A stretch of DNA of 64,000 nt from Streptomyces sp. ISL-94. Lineage in GTDB: Bacteria > Actinomycetota > Actinomycetes > Streptomycetales > Streptomycetaceae. The notes beneath the pieces were generated by a model. That model had not been told where the DNA came from and searched no databases. It saw only the letters and a list, made by a program, of their open reading frames with translations. Positions 24,335 to 32,033 of this stretch are shown here, in pieces. Position 1 is the stretch's first letter. Each line of letters opens with the position of its first letter. The stretch covers positions 1 through 64,000 of the forward strand of contig NZ_JAGGOZ010000026.1 of the NCBI RefSeq assembly GCF_018614075.1, in the 5' to 3' direction. Made by a program: the position numbers and the translations under genes.

Positions 24335-26028
24335 CCGGCTCCACGTTCCGACGCTGCGCCTGCCGCAACCCTGAGACCGGCAAGCAGTACGGCCAGTCCT
24401 GCCCCAAGCTGACCAACAAGCGCCATGGCCTGTGGAACATCCGGCAGGAGCTGCCGAACGACAAGGACGGCAACCGCCGCACCTTCCGGCGCTCGGGCTA
24501 CGCCACGAAGAACGAGGCGCAGAGCGACCTCGACAAGCTGCGCGCGCTCCTCGGCATCCCCGGTGACGACGACCCCGACGGCCGCCTACTCGTCGGCGAC
24601 CTGCTCGAAACGGTCGCGACGAAGAAAGAGGCGATACCCGACTACGAGGAGACGCAGAGTCGTTTCCGAACCGGGCAGTCCCTGACCGCCCGCCTGACCG
24701 TCGGCGACTGGCTCGACCAGTGGCTCGCCGGCAAGCGGCGCCGCGACTCCACCATCGACGGGTACGAGTCCCACATCCGCGTCCACTTGAAGCCGCACAT
24801 CGGGCAGCACCGCCTCGACCGGCTCAACGTGGGCCACCTCGTGGAGCTGTTCGACGCGATCGAGGAGCACAACGAGGAGATCCTCGTAGAGAACGCCAAC
24901 CGACGGGCACAGGTCGCGCTGAGCAAACCGACCACACCCGGGCGCCCCCTCCCTGCCGAGCGCGCGCGGATCGCCGCGGAGCGCGCCAAGCTCGCCGAGA
25001 TGAAGCCGTTCCGGAAGGCCACCGGGGCAGCCACCCGCCAGCGCATCCGGGCGACGCTGCGAACAGCTCTGAACGATGCCATCGCCCAGCAGCTCATCAC
25101 GTTCAACCCGGCGTCACATGTCGAGCTGGAGACGGGGAAGCGGCCCAAGGCACTCGTCTGGACCGACGAACGGATCGCCCAGTGGAAGCGGACGGGGGAC
25201 AAGCCGTCGCCCGTCATGGTCTGGACGCCCGAGCAGACAGGCGCGTTCCTCGACCGCGCGGCGAAGCACCGCCTCTACGCCCTGTTCCACGTGATCGCCT
25301 TCCGCGGCCTGCGCCGAGGCGAAGCGTGCGGCCAGCAATGGACAGACACCGACCTCGCGGCCGGGCACCTCACCGTCGCCACTCAGCTCGTACAGCGCGG
25401 CTGGAAGGTCGAGGAGTCCGCGCCCAAGACGGACAGCGGCGAGCGTGTGGTCGCCCTCGACTCCGAGACCGTGAAGGTGCTCAAGAAGCACCGCAAGCGC
25501 CAGATGCAGGAGCGCCTCACGTGGGGCGAGGCGTACGTCGACACAGGCCGGGTGTTCACGCAGGAGAACGGCGAGTGGCTGCACCCGGCATGGGTGACCG
25601 ACCAGTTCCGGCGGTTGGCTGCCGAGGCGCGTCTGCCCCCGATCCGGCTGCACGACCTGCGCCACGGCGCGGCGACCCTCGCCCTTGCGGCTGGCGCCGA
25701 GATGAAGGTCGTGCAGGAGATGCTCGGGCACTCCTCCATCACCATCACCTCGGACACGTACACCAGCGTCCTGCCCGAGGTGGCGCGAAAGGCTGCCGAG
25801 GCCGCGGTGAAGTTGGTCCCGAGGCAGGCCGCTCGTACCGCCGGGCTCACCTCGGGCTCATATCAGGCCAACGGGCGCCCCGGGCACGGCAAAGCGCCCC
25901 ACCCGAAGAAATCGGATGGGGCGCTCAAGCGCAGGTCAGAGGATGTTTCCTCGTCCCCGCGAGCAGTAGGCCATGTCGGACTCGAACCGACAACCAACGG
26001 ATTAAAAGTCCGCTGCTCTGCCAATTGA
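24331..26028 (+). CDS. int: Tyrosine site-specific integrase
   Basis: A 565-residue protein. TTG 24331 overlaps the repressor stop and has AAGGAG eight bases upstream. It has an N-terminal Cys-containing arm-binding region (CACRNPETGKQYG), a core-binding SAM-like domain (TVGDWLDQWLAGKRRRDSTIDGYE), and a catalytic domain with Arg in FRGLRRGEA, the box LHDLRHGAA, LGHSS and nucleophile Tyr in SDTYTSV. A roughly 55-residue insertion lies between about 190 and 245. The final 20 residues, containing VGLEPTTNGLK, are encoded by the antisense strand of tRNA-Lys, so the stop codon lies beyond the att core and would change on excision. Confidence 0.95.
   Translation: MTGSTFRRCACRNPETGKQYGQSCPKLTNKRHGLWNIRQELPNDKDGNRRTFRRSGYATKNEAQSDLDKLRALLGIPGDDDPDGRLLVGDLLETVATKKEAIPDYEETQSRFRTGQSLTARLTVGDWLDQWLAGKRRRDSTIDGYESHIRVHLKPHIGQHRLDRLNVGHLVELFDAIEEHNEEILVENANRRAQVALSKPTTPGRPLPAERARIAAERAKLAEMKPFRKATGAATRQRIRATLRTALNDAIAQQLITFNPASHVELETGKRPKALVWTDERIAQWKRTGDKPSPVMVWTPEQTGAFLDRAAKHRLYALFHVIAFRGLRRGEACGQQWTDTDLAAGHLTVATQLVQRGWKVEESAPKTDSGERVVALDSETVKVLKKHRKRQMQERLTWGEAYVDTGRVFTQENGEWLHPAWVTDQFRRLAAEARLPPIRLHDLRHGAATLALAAGAEMKVVQEMLGHSSITITSDTYTSVLPEVARKAAEAAVKLVPRQAARTAGLTSGSYQANGRPGHGKAPHPKKSDGALKRRSEDVSSSPRAVGHVGLEPTTNGLKVRCSAN
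25842..25861 (+). repeat. Candidate integrase arm-type sites, right
   Basis: CGGGCTCAC at 25842-25850 and CGGGCTCAT at 25853-25861 have the same 11-bp phase and orientation as the left-end pair and lie 105 bp inside the right core. They fall within the integrase coding sequence. Confidence 0.6.
25893..25925 (-). terminator. Element-borne terminator for tRNA-Lys
   Basis: AGCGCCCCACCCG and GGATGGGGCGCT form an imperfect hairpin downstream of the reconstituted tRNA on the minus strand. It shares GCGCCCCACCC with the chromosomal terminator at 13728-13773. The element thus supplies a replacement terminator, although it lies inside the integrase frame. Confidence 0.6.
25966..26010. repeat. Right attachment site
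   Basis: A 45-bp perfect copy of 13781-13825. It forms the 3' half of the intact tRNA-Lys and the last part of the integrase gene. Confidence 0.95.
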
Positions 26029-26039
26029 GCTAATGGCCC
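25967..26039 (-). tRNA. tRNA-Lys (TTT)
   Basis: A 73-nt cloverleaf: acceptor GGGCCAT/ATGGCCT, anticodon loop CTTTTAA, T-arm GTCGG-TTCGAGT-CCGAC. CCA is not encoded. Its 3' half comes from the integrated element, which preserves function after insertion. The integrase gene runs antisense through it. Confidence 0.95.
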
Positions 26040-26131
26040 TCCAGGTGCTCTCCCCAGAGCATAGCCGGACAGCGCCGCTCAGCCGATCGGGTATCCCGCT
26101 ACCGGCCTGTCGCTCGGCGGCCGGGTGTGCA

Positions 26132-26166
26132 ACAGGGCCCCCACGACGGTGTCGTGGGGGCCCTGT
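26132..26166 (-). terminator. Terminator of DEAD-box helicase gene
   Basis: A 16-bp perfect stem with loop GGT (ACAGGGCCCCCACGAC / GTCGTGGGGGCCCTGT), 24 bp after the helicase stop. Confidence 0.85.
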
Positions 26167-26189
26167 CAGTGGTTCAGCTCAGGCCTGGA

Positions 26190-28580
26190 TCAGCCGTTGC
26201 GCTTCCAGCGCGGCTTGTCGTCGCGGCGGCCACCGAAGGAGCCGGTGGAACCGGTGGAACCGGAGCCGGACGGGCGGTGGTCGTCGCGGCGGCCGTACGG
26301 GCGGTCGCCGGCGCCGCCGGAGCGGAAGCCACCGGCCGGACGGTCGTCACGACGGTCGCGGTTGAACGGACGGTCGCCGCCGCCGGAGCGGAAGCCGCTG
26401 CCGGAGGTGCGGTCGTCACGGTTGTACGTGCCGTTGCCCGTGGCCGGACGGTCGCCACCGGAGCGGAAGCCACCCGACGGACGGTCGTCACGGCGGAAGC
26501 CACCACGGTCGCCGCCACGGTCGTCACGGTTGAAACCACCGGACGGACGGTCGCCACCGGAGCGGAAGCCACCACCGGACGGACGGTCGCCACCCGAGCG
26601 GAAGCCACCCGACGGACGGTCGTCACGACGGAAGCCACCACGGTCGCCACCACGGTCATCGCGGTTGAAACCACCGGACGGACGGTCGCCACCGGAGCGG
26701 AAGCCACCACCGGACGGACGGTCGCCACCCGAGCGGAAGCCACCCGACGGACGGTCGTCACGACGGAAGCCACCACGGTCGCCACCACGGTCGTCACGGT
26801 TGAAACCACCGGACGGACGGCCGCCGCGGTCGCCGCGGTCGTCACGGCGGAAGCCGCCGCGGTCACCGCCGCGGTCGCCACCGCGGTTGTCGCCGCGGTT
26901 GTCGCGACGCTCGAAGTTGCCGCGGTCGTCGCGCTGGGCGCGCTGCTCCTCGCGGCGCTCCTGCGCGGCCAGCTCGGCGGCAGCGGCCGCGGCGGCAGCC
27001 GCGACCTCGGCGACAGCGGCCTCGGCCACCTCGGCGACAGCGGCCTCCGGGTCCTCGCCACGCTCACGCGCGGAGCGGGCGACGAGGCGGTCGGCCTCCT
27101 CGCGCAGCTCCACGGCACGGCGCGACAGGCGCTCCAGCTGCTTGGTGAGCTCGGCGACCTCGCGCTCGGCCTGCTTGGCGGCGTTGTTCGCGGAGTCGGC
27201 CTGGACCTCGGTCAGCGAACGCGCACCGGTGATCTCGGCGACCTCCGGGTCGAAGGCGCCGACGCCCTGGACGATGTGGCGCGTGGCGTCGACGCCCGCG
27301 TCCTCCATCAGGCGGAAGATCTGGCGGCGCTGGTGCGGCAGGGCGAGGGAGACCACGACACCCGACTTGCCGGCGCGGGCGGTACGGCCCGAGCGGTGCA
27401 GGTAGTCCTTGTGGTCGCCGGCCGGGTCCACGTTCAGGACCAGGTCGATGCCGTCGACGTGGATGCCGCGGGCGGCGACGTCGGTCGCGACGAGCGCGTT
27501 GACGTAGCCGTCCTTGAAGTCGGCGAGGACGCGGGTACGGGCGCCCTGCGTCATGCCGCCGTGCAGCGCGTCGGCCTTCACGCCGGACTCGACGAGCTGC
27601 TCGGCGATGCGGTCGGCGCCCAGCTGGGTGCGGACGAAGATGATGGTGCGGCCCTTGCGGGCGGCGATGGCGGCCGTGACCGGCGCCTTGTCCTTCGGCT
27701 TCACGACGAGGACGTGGTGCGTCATGGTCGTGACGTTGCCCTGAGCGCTGTCCACCTCGTGCGTGACGGGGTTGGTCAGGTAGCGCTTGACCAGGGTGCC
27801 GATCTCGTTCTCCATGGTGGCGGAGAAGAGCATGCGCTGGCCGCCACCGGGGATCTGGTCGAGCAGCTCGGTGACCTCGGGAAGGAAGCCCAGGTCGGCC
27901 ATCTGGTCGGCCTCGTCGAGCACCGCGACCTGGACGTTCGCCAGGGAGCAGGCGCCGCGGTTGATGATGTCGCGCAGACGGCCCGGGGTGGCGACGAGGA
28001 CGTCGACACCGCGCTCCAGAGCGAAGATCTGGTTGCTCATGGAGGTGCCGCCGCAGACGACCTTCATCTTCAGGCCGAGCACGTCGCCGTAGGGCTGGAG
28101 GGCGTCCGCGACCTGCATCGCGAGCTCACGCGTCGGCGTGAGGATGATCGCGCGGGGCTTCTTCTTCTCGGTGTGGCCGCCGGCCAGCGAGGCCAGGGTC
28201 GGCAGACCGAAGGAGAGGGTCTTGCCGGAGCCGGTGCGGCCGCGGCCGAGGATGTCCTTGCCGGCCAGGGCGTCCGGGATGGTCGCAGCCTGGATCGGGA
28301 AGGGGGCGGTCACGCCGTTCTGCGCGAGCTTGCGCACGATGCCGTCCGGCAGACCGAGGTCGCCGAAGGTGAGGGAGGGCTCGGCGTCGACGTCGGCGTC
28401 GCCGTCCTCGTCGAAGTCGTTGGAGTCCTCGAGGGACTCGATGATCTCGTCCGCCTCGATGGCCTCAAGGGCCTCGACGGCCTCGTCGGCCAGAAGGGCC
28501 GGGGCAGCGTCGACGATCTCGACGATCTCGTGGGAGTCGTTCTCGGGCATGACGGAACGGTCAGAACTGGAAATGGACAT
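26190..28580 (-). CDS. DEAD-box RNA helicase with RGG tail
   Basis: A 796-residue RNA helicase. ATG 28580 has GGAAGG upstream. After an acidic N-terminal extension (residues 1-65), all DEAD-box motifs are present: Q motif near 85, GRTGSGKT, PTRELA, LDEAD (VAVLDEADQM), SAT, and HRSGRTAR. A coiled region (about 480-590) precedes a 200-residue C-terminal tail of Arg/Gly/Asp-rich repeats, including three 45-residue units, that would bind RNA unspecifically and may drive condensation. Likely roles are mRNA turnover, ribosome assembly and cold growth. A promoter at 28735-28764 implies a roughly 150-nt 5' leader, as in cold-regulated helicase mRNAs. Confidence 0.93.
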   Translation of the reverse strand: MSISSSDRSVMPENDSHEIVEIVDAAPALLADEAVEALEAIEADEIIESLEDSNDFDEDGDADVDAEPSLTFGDLGLPDGIVRKLAQNGVTAPFPIQAATIPDALAGKDILGRGRTGSGKTLSFGLPTLASLAGGHTEKKKPRAIILTPTRELAMQVADALQPYGDVLGLKMKVVCGGTSMSNQIFALERGVDVLVATPGRLRDIINRGACSLANVQVAVLDEADQMADLGFLPEVTELLDQIPGGGQRMLFSATMENEIGTLVKRYLTNPVTHEVDSAQGNVTTMTHHVLVVKPKDKAPVTAAIAARKGRTIIFVRTQLGADRIAEQLVESGVKADALHGGMTQGARTRVLADFKDGYVNALVATDVAARGIHVDGIDLVLNVDPAGDHKDYLHRSGRTARAGKSGVVVSLALPHQRRQIFRLMEDAGVDATRHIVQGVGAFDPEVAEITGARSLTEVQADSANNAAKQAEREVAELTKQLERLSRRAVELREEADRLVARSARERGEDPEAAVAEVAEAAVAEVAAAAAAAAAELAAQERREEQRAQRDDRGNFERRDNRGDNRGGDRGGDRGGFRRDDRGDRGGRPSGGFNRDDRGGDRGGFRRDDRPSGGFRSGGDRPSGGGFRSGGDRPSGGFNRDDRGGDRGGFRRDDRPSGGFRSGGDRPSGGGFRSGGDRPSGGFNRDDRGGDRGGFRRDDRPSGGFRSGGDRPATGNGTYNRDDRTSGSGFRSGGGDRPFNRDRRDDRPAGGFRSGGAGDRPYGRRDDHRPSGSGSTGSTGSFGGRRDDKPRWKRNG
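26529..26933 (-). repeat. Coding minisatellite, RGG repeats
   Basis: Copies of a 135-bp unit encoding GGFNRDDRGGDRGGFRRDDR plus a PSGGFRSGGD-type segment begin at about 26529, 26664 and 26799. They are nearly identical at nucleotide level, in frame, and flanked by more diverged shorter repeats. Unit number is likely to vary. Confidence 0.85.
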
Positions 28581-28734
28581 GCGAAATGCGAAACCTTCCG
28601 GAGTCTCGGCACGCGCCCAAACTCCGTGAATCGCAAATCGACCGCCTCAATGCGGTCAGCCACGGCTAGGGAGAGTACGCGCCACACGGCGCTCTTCGGA
28701 GTCGGCGCCGGGCAATGGGATCAAACGATCTATA

Positions 28735-28764
28735 ACCATACGCACCCTCCCCCCGGTCTGGCAA
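28735..28764 (-). promoter_or_regulatory. Putative helicase promoter
   Basis: Minus strand TTGCCA (28764-28759), an 18-bp spacer and TATGGT (28740-28735) match the housekeeping sigma consensus well. Transcription would start near 28728, leaving a roughly 148-nt leader. Confidence 0.55.
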
Positions 28765-28861
28765 GTCGCTCCCCCTGAAGCGGCTCTGACCTGCGAAGAC
28801 ACTCGGTCCGCTCGCGGGTCCGAGAGGGGTGGGGGCAGGGCTGGGGCCGACTGCCGCCGGC

Positions 28862-29431
28862 CTACGACGGCGGTAGCGGCTGGGTGGTCGGCTCCGGCTG
28901 CTGGCTCGCCGGAGGAGTGGTTTCCGTCACAGGCGGGGTCGCCGGAGCGGTCGGTTGCCCGGTCGGCCCGCTCGTCGGCTGGCCGCCGCCCGAACCGCCC
29001 GAGCCGCCCGACCCGGCCGAACCGCCCGAGCCCCCGGAGCCGCCCGCTCCGCCCGAGCCCCCCGAGGGCGGCTGCTGGGGGCCCTGGCCGCCCGCCCCGC
29101 CGCCCGGTCCCGCCGACGGCGAGGGCGCTCCCGGCCCGGCGCTCGGCGCACCCGGGCTGGGCGAACCCCCGGTCGCGCCGGACGCCTTGCCGTCCTCCTT
29201 GGGCTTGCCGTCCTGGTTTTCCGTACCGTCCTTCGCGCCGTGCCCGTTGCCGTGGACCCCGGAGCCGCGCCCGGCGGCCGCGCCCGCCGCCGACCCGGAG
29301 CCGCCCTTGCGGTCCGCGGAGGAGGAGGGCCCGGGCTGCGCCGCGTCCTCGCCGACACTCATGCAGCCGGCCGTCGCCGCGACCGCGAGCGCGGTGACGG
29401 CCAGTCGGAGGGAAGCGGACAACTGGCGCAC
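28862..29431 (-). CDS. Low-complexity lipoprotein
   Basis: A 189-residue protein. GTG 29431 has GGAGGTG upstream. A type-II signal ends in the lipobox ATAGC (Cys near residue 23). The mature part is almost entirely Gly/Ser/Pro/Ala/Thr (GGSGG tracts and a proline-rich end), so it is probably an unstructured, surface-attached spacer. No functional domain is seen. Because the sequence is compositionally extreme, length changes between strains are expected. It is on the same strand as the helicase gene but 281 bp away, with a separate helicase promoter between them. Confidence 0.75.
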   Translation of the reverse strand: MRQLSASLRLAVTALAVAATAGCMSVGEDAAQPGPSSSADRKGGSGSAAGAAAGRGSGVHGNGHGAKDGTENQDGKPKEDGKASGATGGSPSPGAPSAGPGAPSPSAGPGGGAGGQGPQQPPSGGSGGAGGSGGSGGSAGSGGSGGSGGGQPTSGPTGQPTAPATPPVTETTPPASQQPEPTTQPLPPS

Positions 29432-29517
29432 GGGGGCACCTCCGGAGCCTGAGGGGTGAGGGTCCGCATGAGCGGGTCAATGTGCCCAACTCCCTTTGAC
29501 CCGTAAGAGACACGCCC

Positions 29518-29892
29518 TCAGCCGAACAGCTGCCGCGCCACCTGCGACCCGAGATGTACGGCGCCCAGCCCGACCAGCACCGATACCGCCACGTTCGCCC
29601 CCGCGAGGAAGGACCGGCCGCTCTCCGCCAGCCGCAGGGTCTCGTACGAGAACGTCGAGTACGTGCTCAGCGCCCCGCACAGCCCGGTCCCCAGCAGCAG
29701 GTCCAGCCGCGCGGAGGAGGCCCCGGCCAGGGCCGCGCCGGCCAGCGCGCCGAGCGCCAGCGAGGCGGCCGCGTTGACCACGAGGGTGCCCCAGGGGAAG
29801 ACGGCGTCGTGCCGGGCCTGCACCGCACGGTCCGTCAGGTAGCGCAGCGGGGCCCCGACGGCCGCGCCCACGACTACGATCAGCCAGTTCAC
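29518..29892 (-). CDS. crcB: CrcB/Fluc fluoride channel subunit
   Basis: A 124-residue protein with four transmembrane helices. GTG 29892 overlaps the stop of the upstream crcB paralogue (GTGA). Fluc hallmarks are present: [23 protein letters not shown] (the Asn of the pore), and [13 protein letters not shown] (phenylalanine-box and central Na+ region). It probably pairs with the adjacent paralogue as an antiparallel heterodimeric channel that expels fluoride. Confidence 0.93.
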   Translation of the reverse strand: MNWLIVVVGAAVGAPLRYLTDRAVQARHDAVFPWGTLVVNAAASLALGALAGAALAGASSARLDLLLGTGLCGALSTYSTFSYETLRLAESGRSFLAGANVAVSVLVGLGAVHLGSQVARQLFG

Positions 29893-30401
29893 CGGCCCCC
29901 CGCCCGACCCCGGAAACGACCCCGGAACCCGCCCCGGACACCGGCCACCCGCCGCGTCACCGCGACCGCCGCCCACACCGCGCCCAGCGCCGCCACCACC
30001 GTGAGCCCGGCGTACGCCAGCGCGACCGCCGCCTCCCCCTCGTCCAGGAGCCGCGAGGTGTCCACGGCGTAGGCCGAGAAGGTGGTGAAGCCGCCGAGCA
30101 TCCCGGCCCCGGCGAAGGGCCGCACCAGCGGATGCGCCGAGCGCCCGCCCTCACTGATCAGCACCATCAGTACGCCGATCAGCGCACAGCCGCCCGCGTT
30201 GATCCAGAAGGTCGCCCACGGGAAGGCCCCGGGCCCGGCGGCCGGCCACAGCAGGGAGATCCCGTATCTGGCCGATGCCCCGAGCGCCCCGCCGGCCGCC
30301 ACCGCCGCGAGCACCCGGCCCTGCGGCTCGGCGGCCTGCGCGGGCACGTGCAGGTCGACGTCCGGGTCGATCGCCTCGGCACCCTCGACCGGCCGGGTCA
30401 T
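29889..30401 (-). CDS. crcB: CrcB/Fluc fluoride channel subunit, N-extended
   Basis: A 170-residue paralogue of the downstream protein with a roughly 35-residue hydrophilic N-terminal and a basic C-terminal extension. Its ATG overlaps the stop of the metallopeptidase gene (ATGA). Motifs are [22 protein letters not shown] and [15 protein letters not shown]. Tandem CrcB pairs usually form heterodimers with fixed opposite topology; the basic tail ([15 protein letters not shown]) would orient this subunit. No fluoride riboswitch consensus was recognised in the short upstream space. Confidence 0.93.
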   Translation of the reverse strand: MTRPVEGAEAIDPDVDLHVPAQAAEPQGRVLAAVAAGGALGASARYGISLLWPAAGPGAFPWATFWINAGGCALIGVLMVLISEGGRSAHPLVRPFAGAGMLGGFTTFSAYAVDTSRLLDEGEAAVALAYAGLTVVAALGAVWAAVAVTRRVAGVRGGFRGRFRGRAGGR

Positions 30402-30748
30402 CCGTAGCCCAGCGCGTGCAGCCGCTCGTCGTCGATCCCGAAGTGGTGGGCGATCTCGTGCACCACGGTGACCTCCGTCTCGGCGATCACGCTCTCGCGG
30501 TCCTCGCACATCCGCAAGGTGGGGTTCCGGTAGATCGTGATCCGGTCCGGCAGCACCCCGGCGTACCACTCGCCGCGGTCCGTCAGCGGGATCCCCTCGT
30601 AGAAGCCGAGCAGCTCGGGGTCGTCGGCGGGCGGCTCGTCCTCGACGAACACCGCCACGTTGTCCATCAGCCGCGTCAGCTCCGGCGGGATCCGGTCCAG
30701 GGCCTCTGCGACGAGCTCTTCGAACTCCTCGCGCGTCATCTCCAGCAC
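30398..30748 (-). CDS. Small zincin metallopeptidase-like protein
   Basis: About 116 residues from GTG 30748 (ATG 30739 is also possible; GGGAGG lies 12 bases before the GTG). The zinc motif HEIAHHFGI is near residue 96-104, with [20 protein letters not shown] typical of the bacterial minigluzincin-like family of about 115-130 residues. The substrate is unknown. Translational coupling to two fluoride-channel genes forms a three-gene operon; I know of no functional reason for the link. Confidence 0.85.
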   Translation of the reverse strand: MLEMTREEFEELVAEALDRIPPELTRLMDNVAVFVEDEPPADDPELLGFYEGIPLTDRGEWYAGVLPDRITIYRNPTLRMCEDRESVIAETEVTVVHEIAHHFGIDDERLHALGYG

Positions 30749-30801
30749 GCGGTCATTGTCCCTCCCGTGGGGGCCCCTCCCCTTGCGGGGGAGAAACCGT
30801 T

Positions 30802-30831
30802 TTGGCGATAGCTCCCCGGATCCCATATGCT
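30802..30831 (+). promoter_or_regulatory. Putative promoter of tRNA Glu-Asp-Phe cluster
   Basis: TTGGCG (30802-30807), an 18-bp spacer and TATGCT (30826-30831), placing a start about 38 bp before tRNA-Glu. Confidence 0.5.
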
Positions 30832-30875
30832 TCTCACGTCCCCGACGCGCTGGAAAGCGCCCAGGCGGGCCTTTA

Positions 30876-30948
30876 GCCCTCATCGTCTAGTGGCCCAGGA
30901 CGCCGCCCTTTCAAGGCGGTAGCACGGGTTCGAATCCCGTTGGGGGTA
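30876..30948 (+). tRNA. tRNA-Glu (TTC)
   Basis: A 73-nt cloverleaf, acceptor GCCCTCA/TGGGGGT, anticodon loop CTTTCAA. It is first of a three-tRNA cluster. Confidence 0.95.
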
Positions 30949-30987
30949 CGCGTTACCGTGTGCAAGACTTGGTCTCGCACACTGCAA

Positions 30988-31061
30988 GGTCCTGTGGAGC
31001 AGTTGGTTAGCTCGCCACCCTGTCAAGGTGGAGGTCGCGGGTTCAAGTCCCGTCAGGATCG
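30988..31061 (+). tRNA. tRNA-Asp (GTC)
   Basis: A 74-nt cloverleaf, acceptor GGTCCTG/CAGGATC, anticodon loop CTGTCAA. It is identical to the copy at 37390 except for a compensatory acceptor pair (T3-A70 here, A3-T70 there). Confidence 0.95.
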
Positions 31062-31083
31062 CTGAAGCCGGAAACGGTTTCGT

Positions 31084-31157
31084 GGCTGGGTAGCTCAGTT
31101 GGTACGAGCGATCGCCTGAAAAGCGATAGGTCGCCGGTTCGACCCCGGCCCCAGCCA
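31084..31157 (+). tRNA. tRNA-Phe (GAA)
   Basis: A 74-nt cloverleaf, acceptor GGCTGGG/CCCAGCC, anticodon loop CTGAAAA. CCA is encoded at 31158-31160, unlike its two neighbours. Confidence 0.95.
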
Positions 31158-31162
31158 CCATC

Positions 31163-31192
31163 GGAAGGCCCCGTCCTCGGACGGGGCCTTCC
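31163..31192 (+). terminator. Terminator of tRNA cluster
   Basis: A 14-bp perfect stem GGAAGGCCCCGTCC / GGACGGGGCCTTCC with a two-base loop, 3 bp after the tRNA-Phe CCA. It also lies just downstream of the convergent ccdA gene and can serve both. Confidence 0.85.
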
Positions 31193-31196
31193 TGCG

Positions 31197-32033
31197 TTAC
31201 TCGGCCTCTCCCGTGGGGTTGGACCGGCGGCGCCACTGCACCAGGCCGAAGACCGCCGCCCCCGCCGCGACCAGCCCGAGCAGCGCCCAGTCCGGAACCC
31301 CGTCCGCCAGGGACCGGACCCGCTGCTCCACCGCGAACGAGTCGTCCACGTCGAGCAGCCCCGGCAGCGCGCTCGCCCCGTCGAAGACGAGGAACAGCCC
31401 GCCGAGCGCGATGAAGAAGAGCCCGGACAGGGCGGACGTGGTGTGCAGCTCGAAGCGGCCCACCGTGAGGGCCCGGCCGCGCAGCCAGCGCCGCCTGCCC
31501 AGCTCGAAGCGCTCCCACAGCAGGGCCAGCACGAAGAGCGGTACGGCCATCCCCAGCGCGTACACGGCCAGCAGCAGGCCGCCGTAGACCGGGCTGCCGC
31601 TGACCGCCGCCACGGTCAGGACGCTGCCCAGGATCGGGCCGGCGCAGAAGCCGGCGAGGCCGTAGACCGCGCCGAGGGCGTACACCGACAGGGCGGTGGT
31701 CGGGCGGATCCTCCCCGAGAGCTCGGAGATGCGCCGGGAGGCGAAGCCGAGGCCGAGGATCTGGGCGAGGCCCAGCGCGATGATCAGCCAGCCGCCGACG
31801 AGGACGAGCGCGTCGCGGTTGCCGTGGAAGAACCGGCCGGCGGTCGAGGAGGCCGCCCCCAGCGGTACGAGGGTGCTCGCGAGGCCCGCGTAGAAGATCC
31901 CGGTCCGGGCGAGCAGCCGGGAGGCGGAGTCGATCGAGTAGGCGAAGAAGGCCGGGAGCAGCAGGGCGCTGCACGGGCTGAGCAGGGCGAGGAGGCCGCC
32001 GAGCAGGGCGGCCAGGTATCCGATGTCGGTCAC
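31197..32033 (-). CDS. ccdA: CcdA-type thiol:disulfide electron carrier
   Basis: A 278-residue protein with about six transmembrane helices. GTG 32033 overlaps the stop of the DsbA-like gene (GTGA). The two redox cysteines are in LLSPCSALLLPAFFAY (helix 1) and YGLAGFCAGPILGSV (helix 4). The family moves reducing equivalents from cytoplasmic thioredoxin across the membrane to extracytoplasmic thiol proteins. Coupling to a secreted thioredoxin-fold protein indicates that it serves that partner. About 40 C-terminal residues form a basic cytoplasmic tail. Confidence 0.9.
   Translation of the reverse strand: MTDIGYLAALLGGLLALLSPCSALLLPAFFAYSIDSASRLLARTGIFYAGLASTLVPLGAASSTAGRFFHGNRDALVLVGGWLIIALGLAQILGLGFASRRISELSGRIRPTTALSVYALGAVYGLAGFCAGPILGSVLTVAAVSGSPVYGGLLLAVYALGMAVPLFVLALLWERFELGRRRWLRGRALTVGRFELHTTSALSGLFFIALGGLFLVFDGASALPGLLDVDDSFAVEQRVRSLADGVPDWALLGLVAAGAAVFGLVQWRRRSNPTGEAE

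Larger units (their letters stand above)
13781..26010. mobile_element. Integrative element in tRNA-Lys
   Basis: About 12.2 kb bounded by a 45-bp perfect direct repeat of the tRNA-Lys 3' half (13781-13825 and 25966-26010). The right copy completes a functional tRNA; the left copy is the displaced original end. Inside are a tyrosine integrase, a small HTH excisionase, an XRE repressor with repeated operators, a prim-pol replication protein coupled to an ATPase, and GGGGACG iterons. Cargo includes a SUKH protein, an XRE-TPR operon and a SLATT-type protein. The replication/integration module is that of actinomycete integrative and conjugative elements, but no FtsK/TraB transfer gene or Spd gene is seen. 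Parts are less GC-rich (about 18.9-20.5 kb) than the flanks. Confidence 0.9.

Noticed and set aside
26420..26900. Regularly spaced repeats that could suggest a CRISPR array
   Set aside because: Repeats are contiguous, in frame and encode RGG-type peptide inside a DEAD-box helicase; there are no unique spacers or cas genes.
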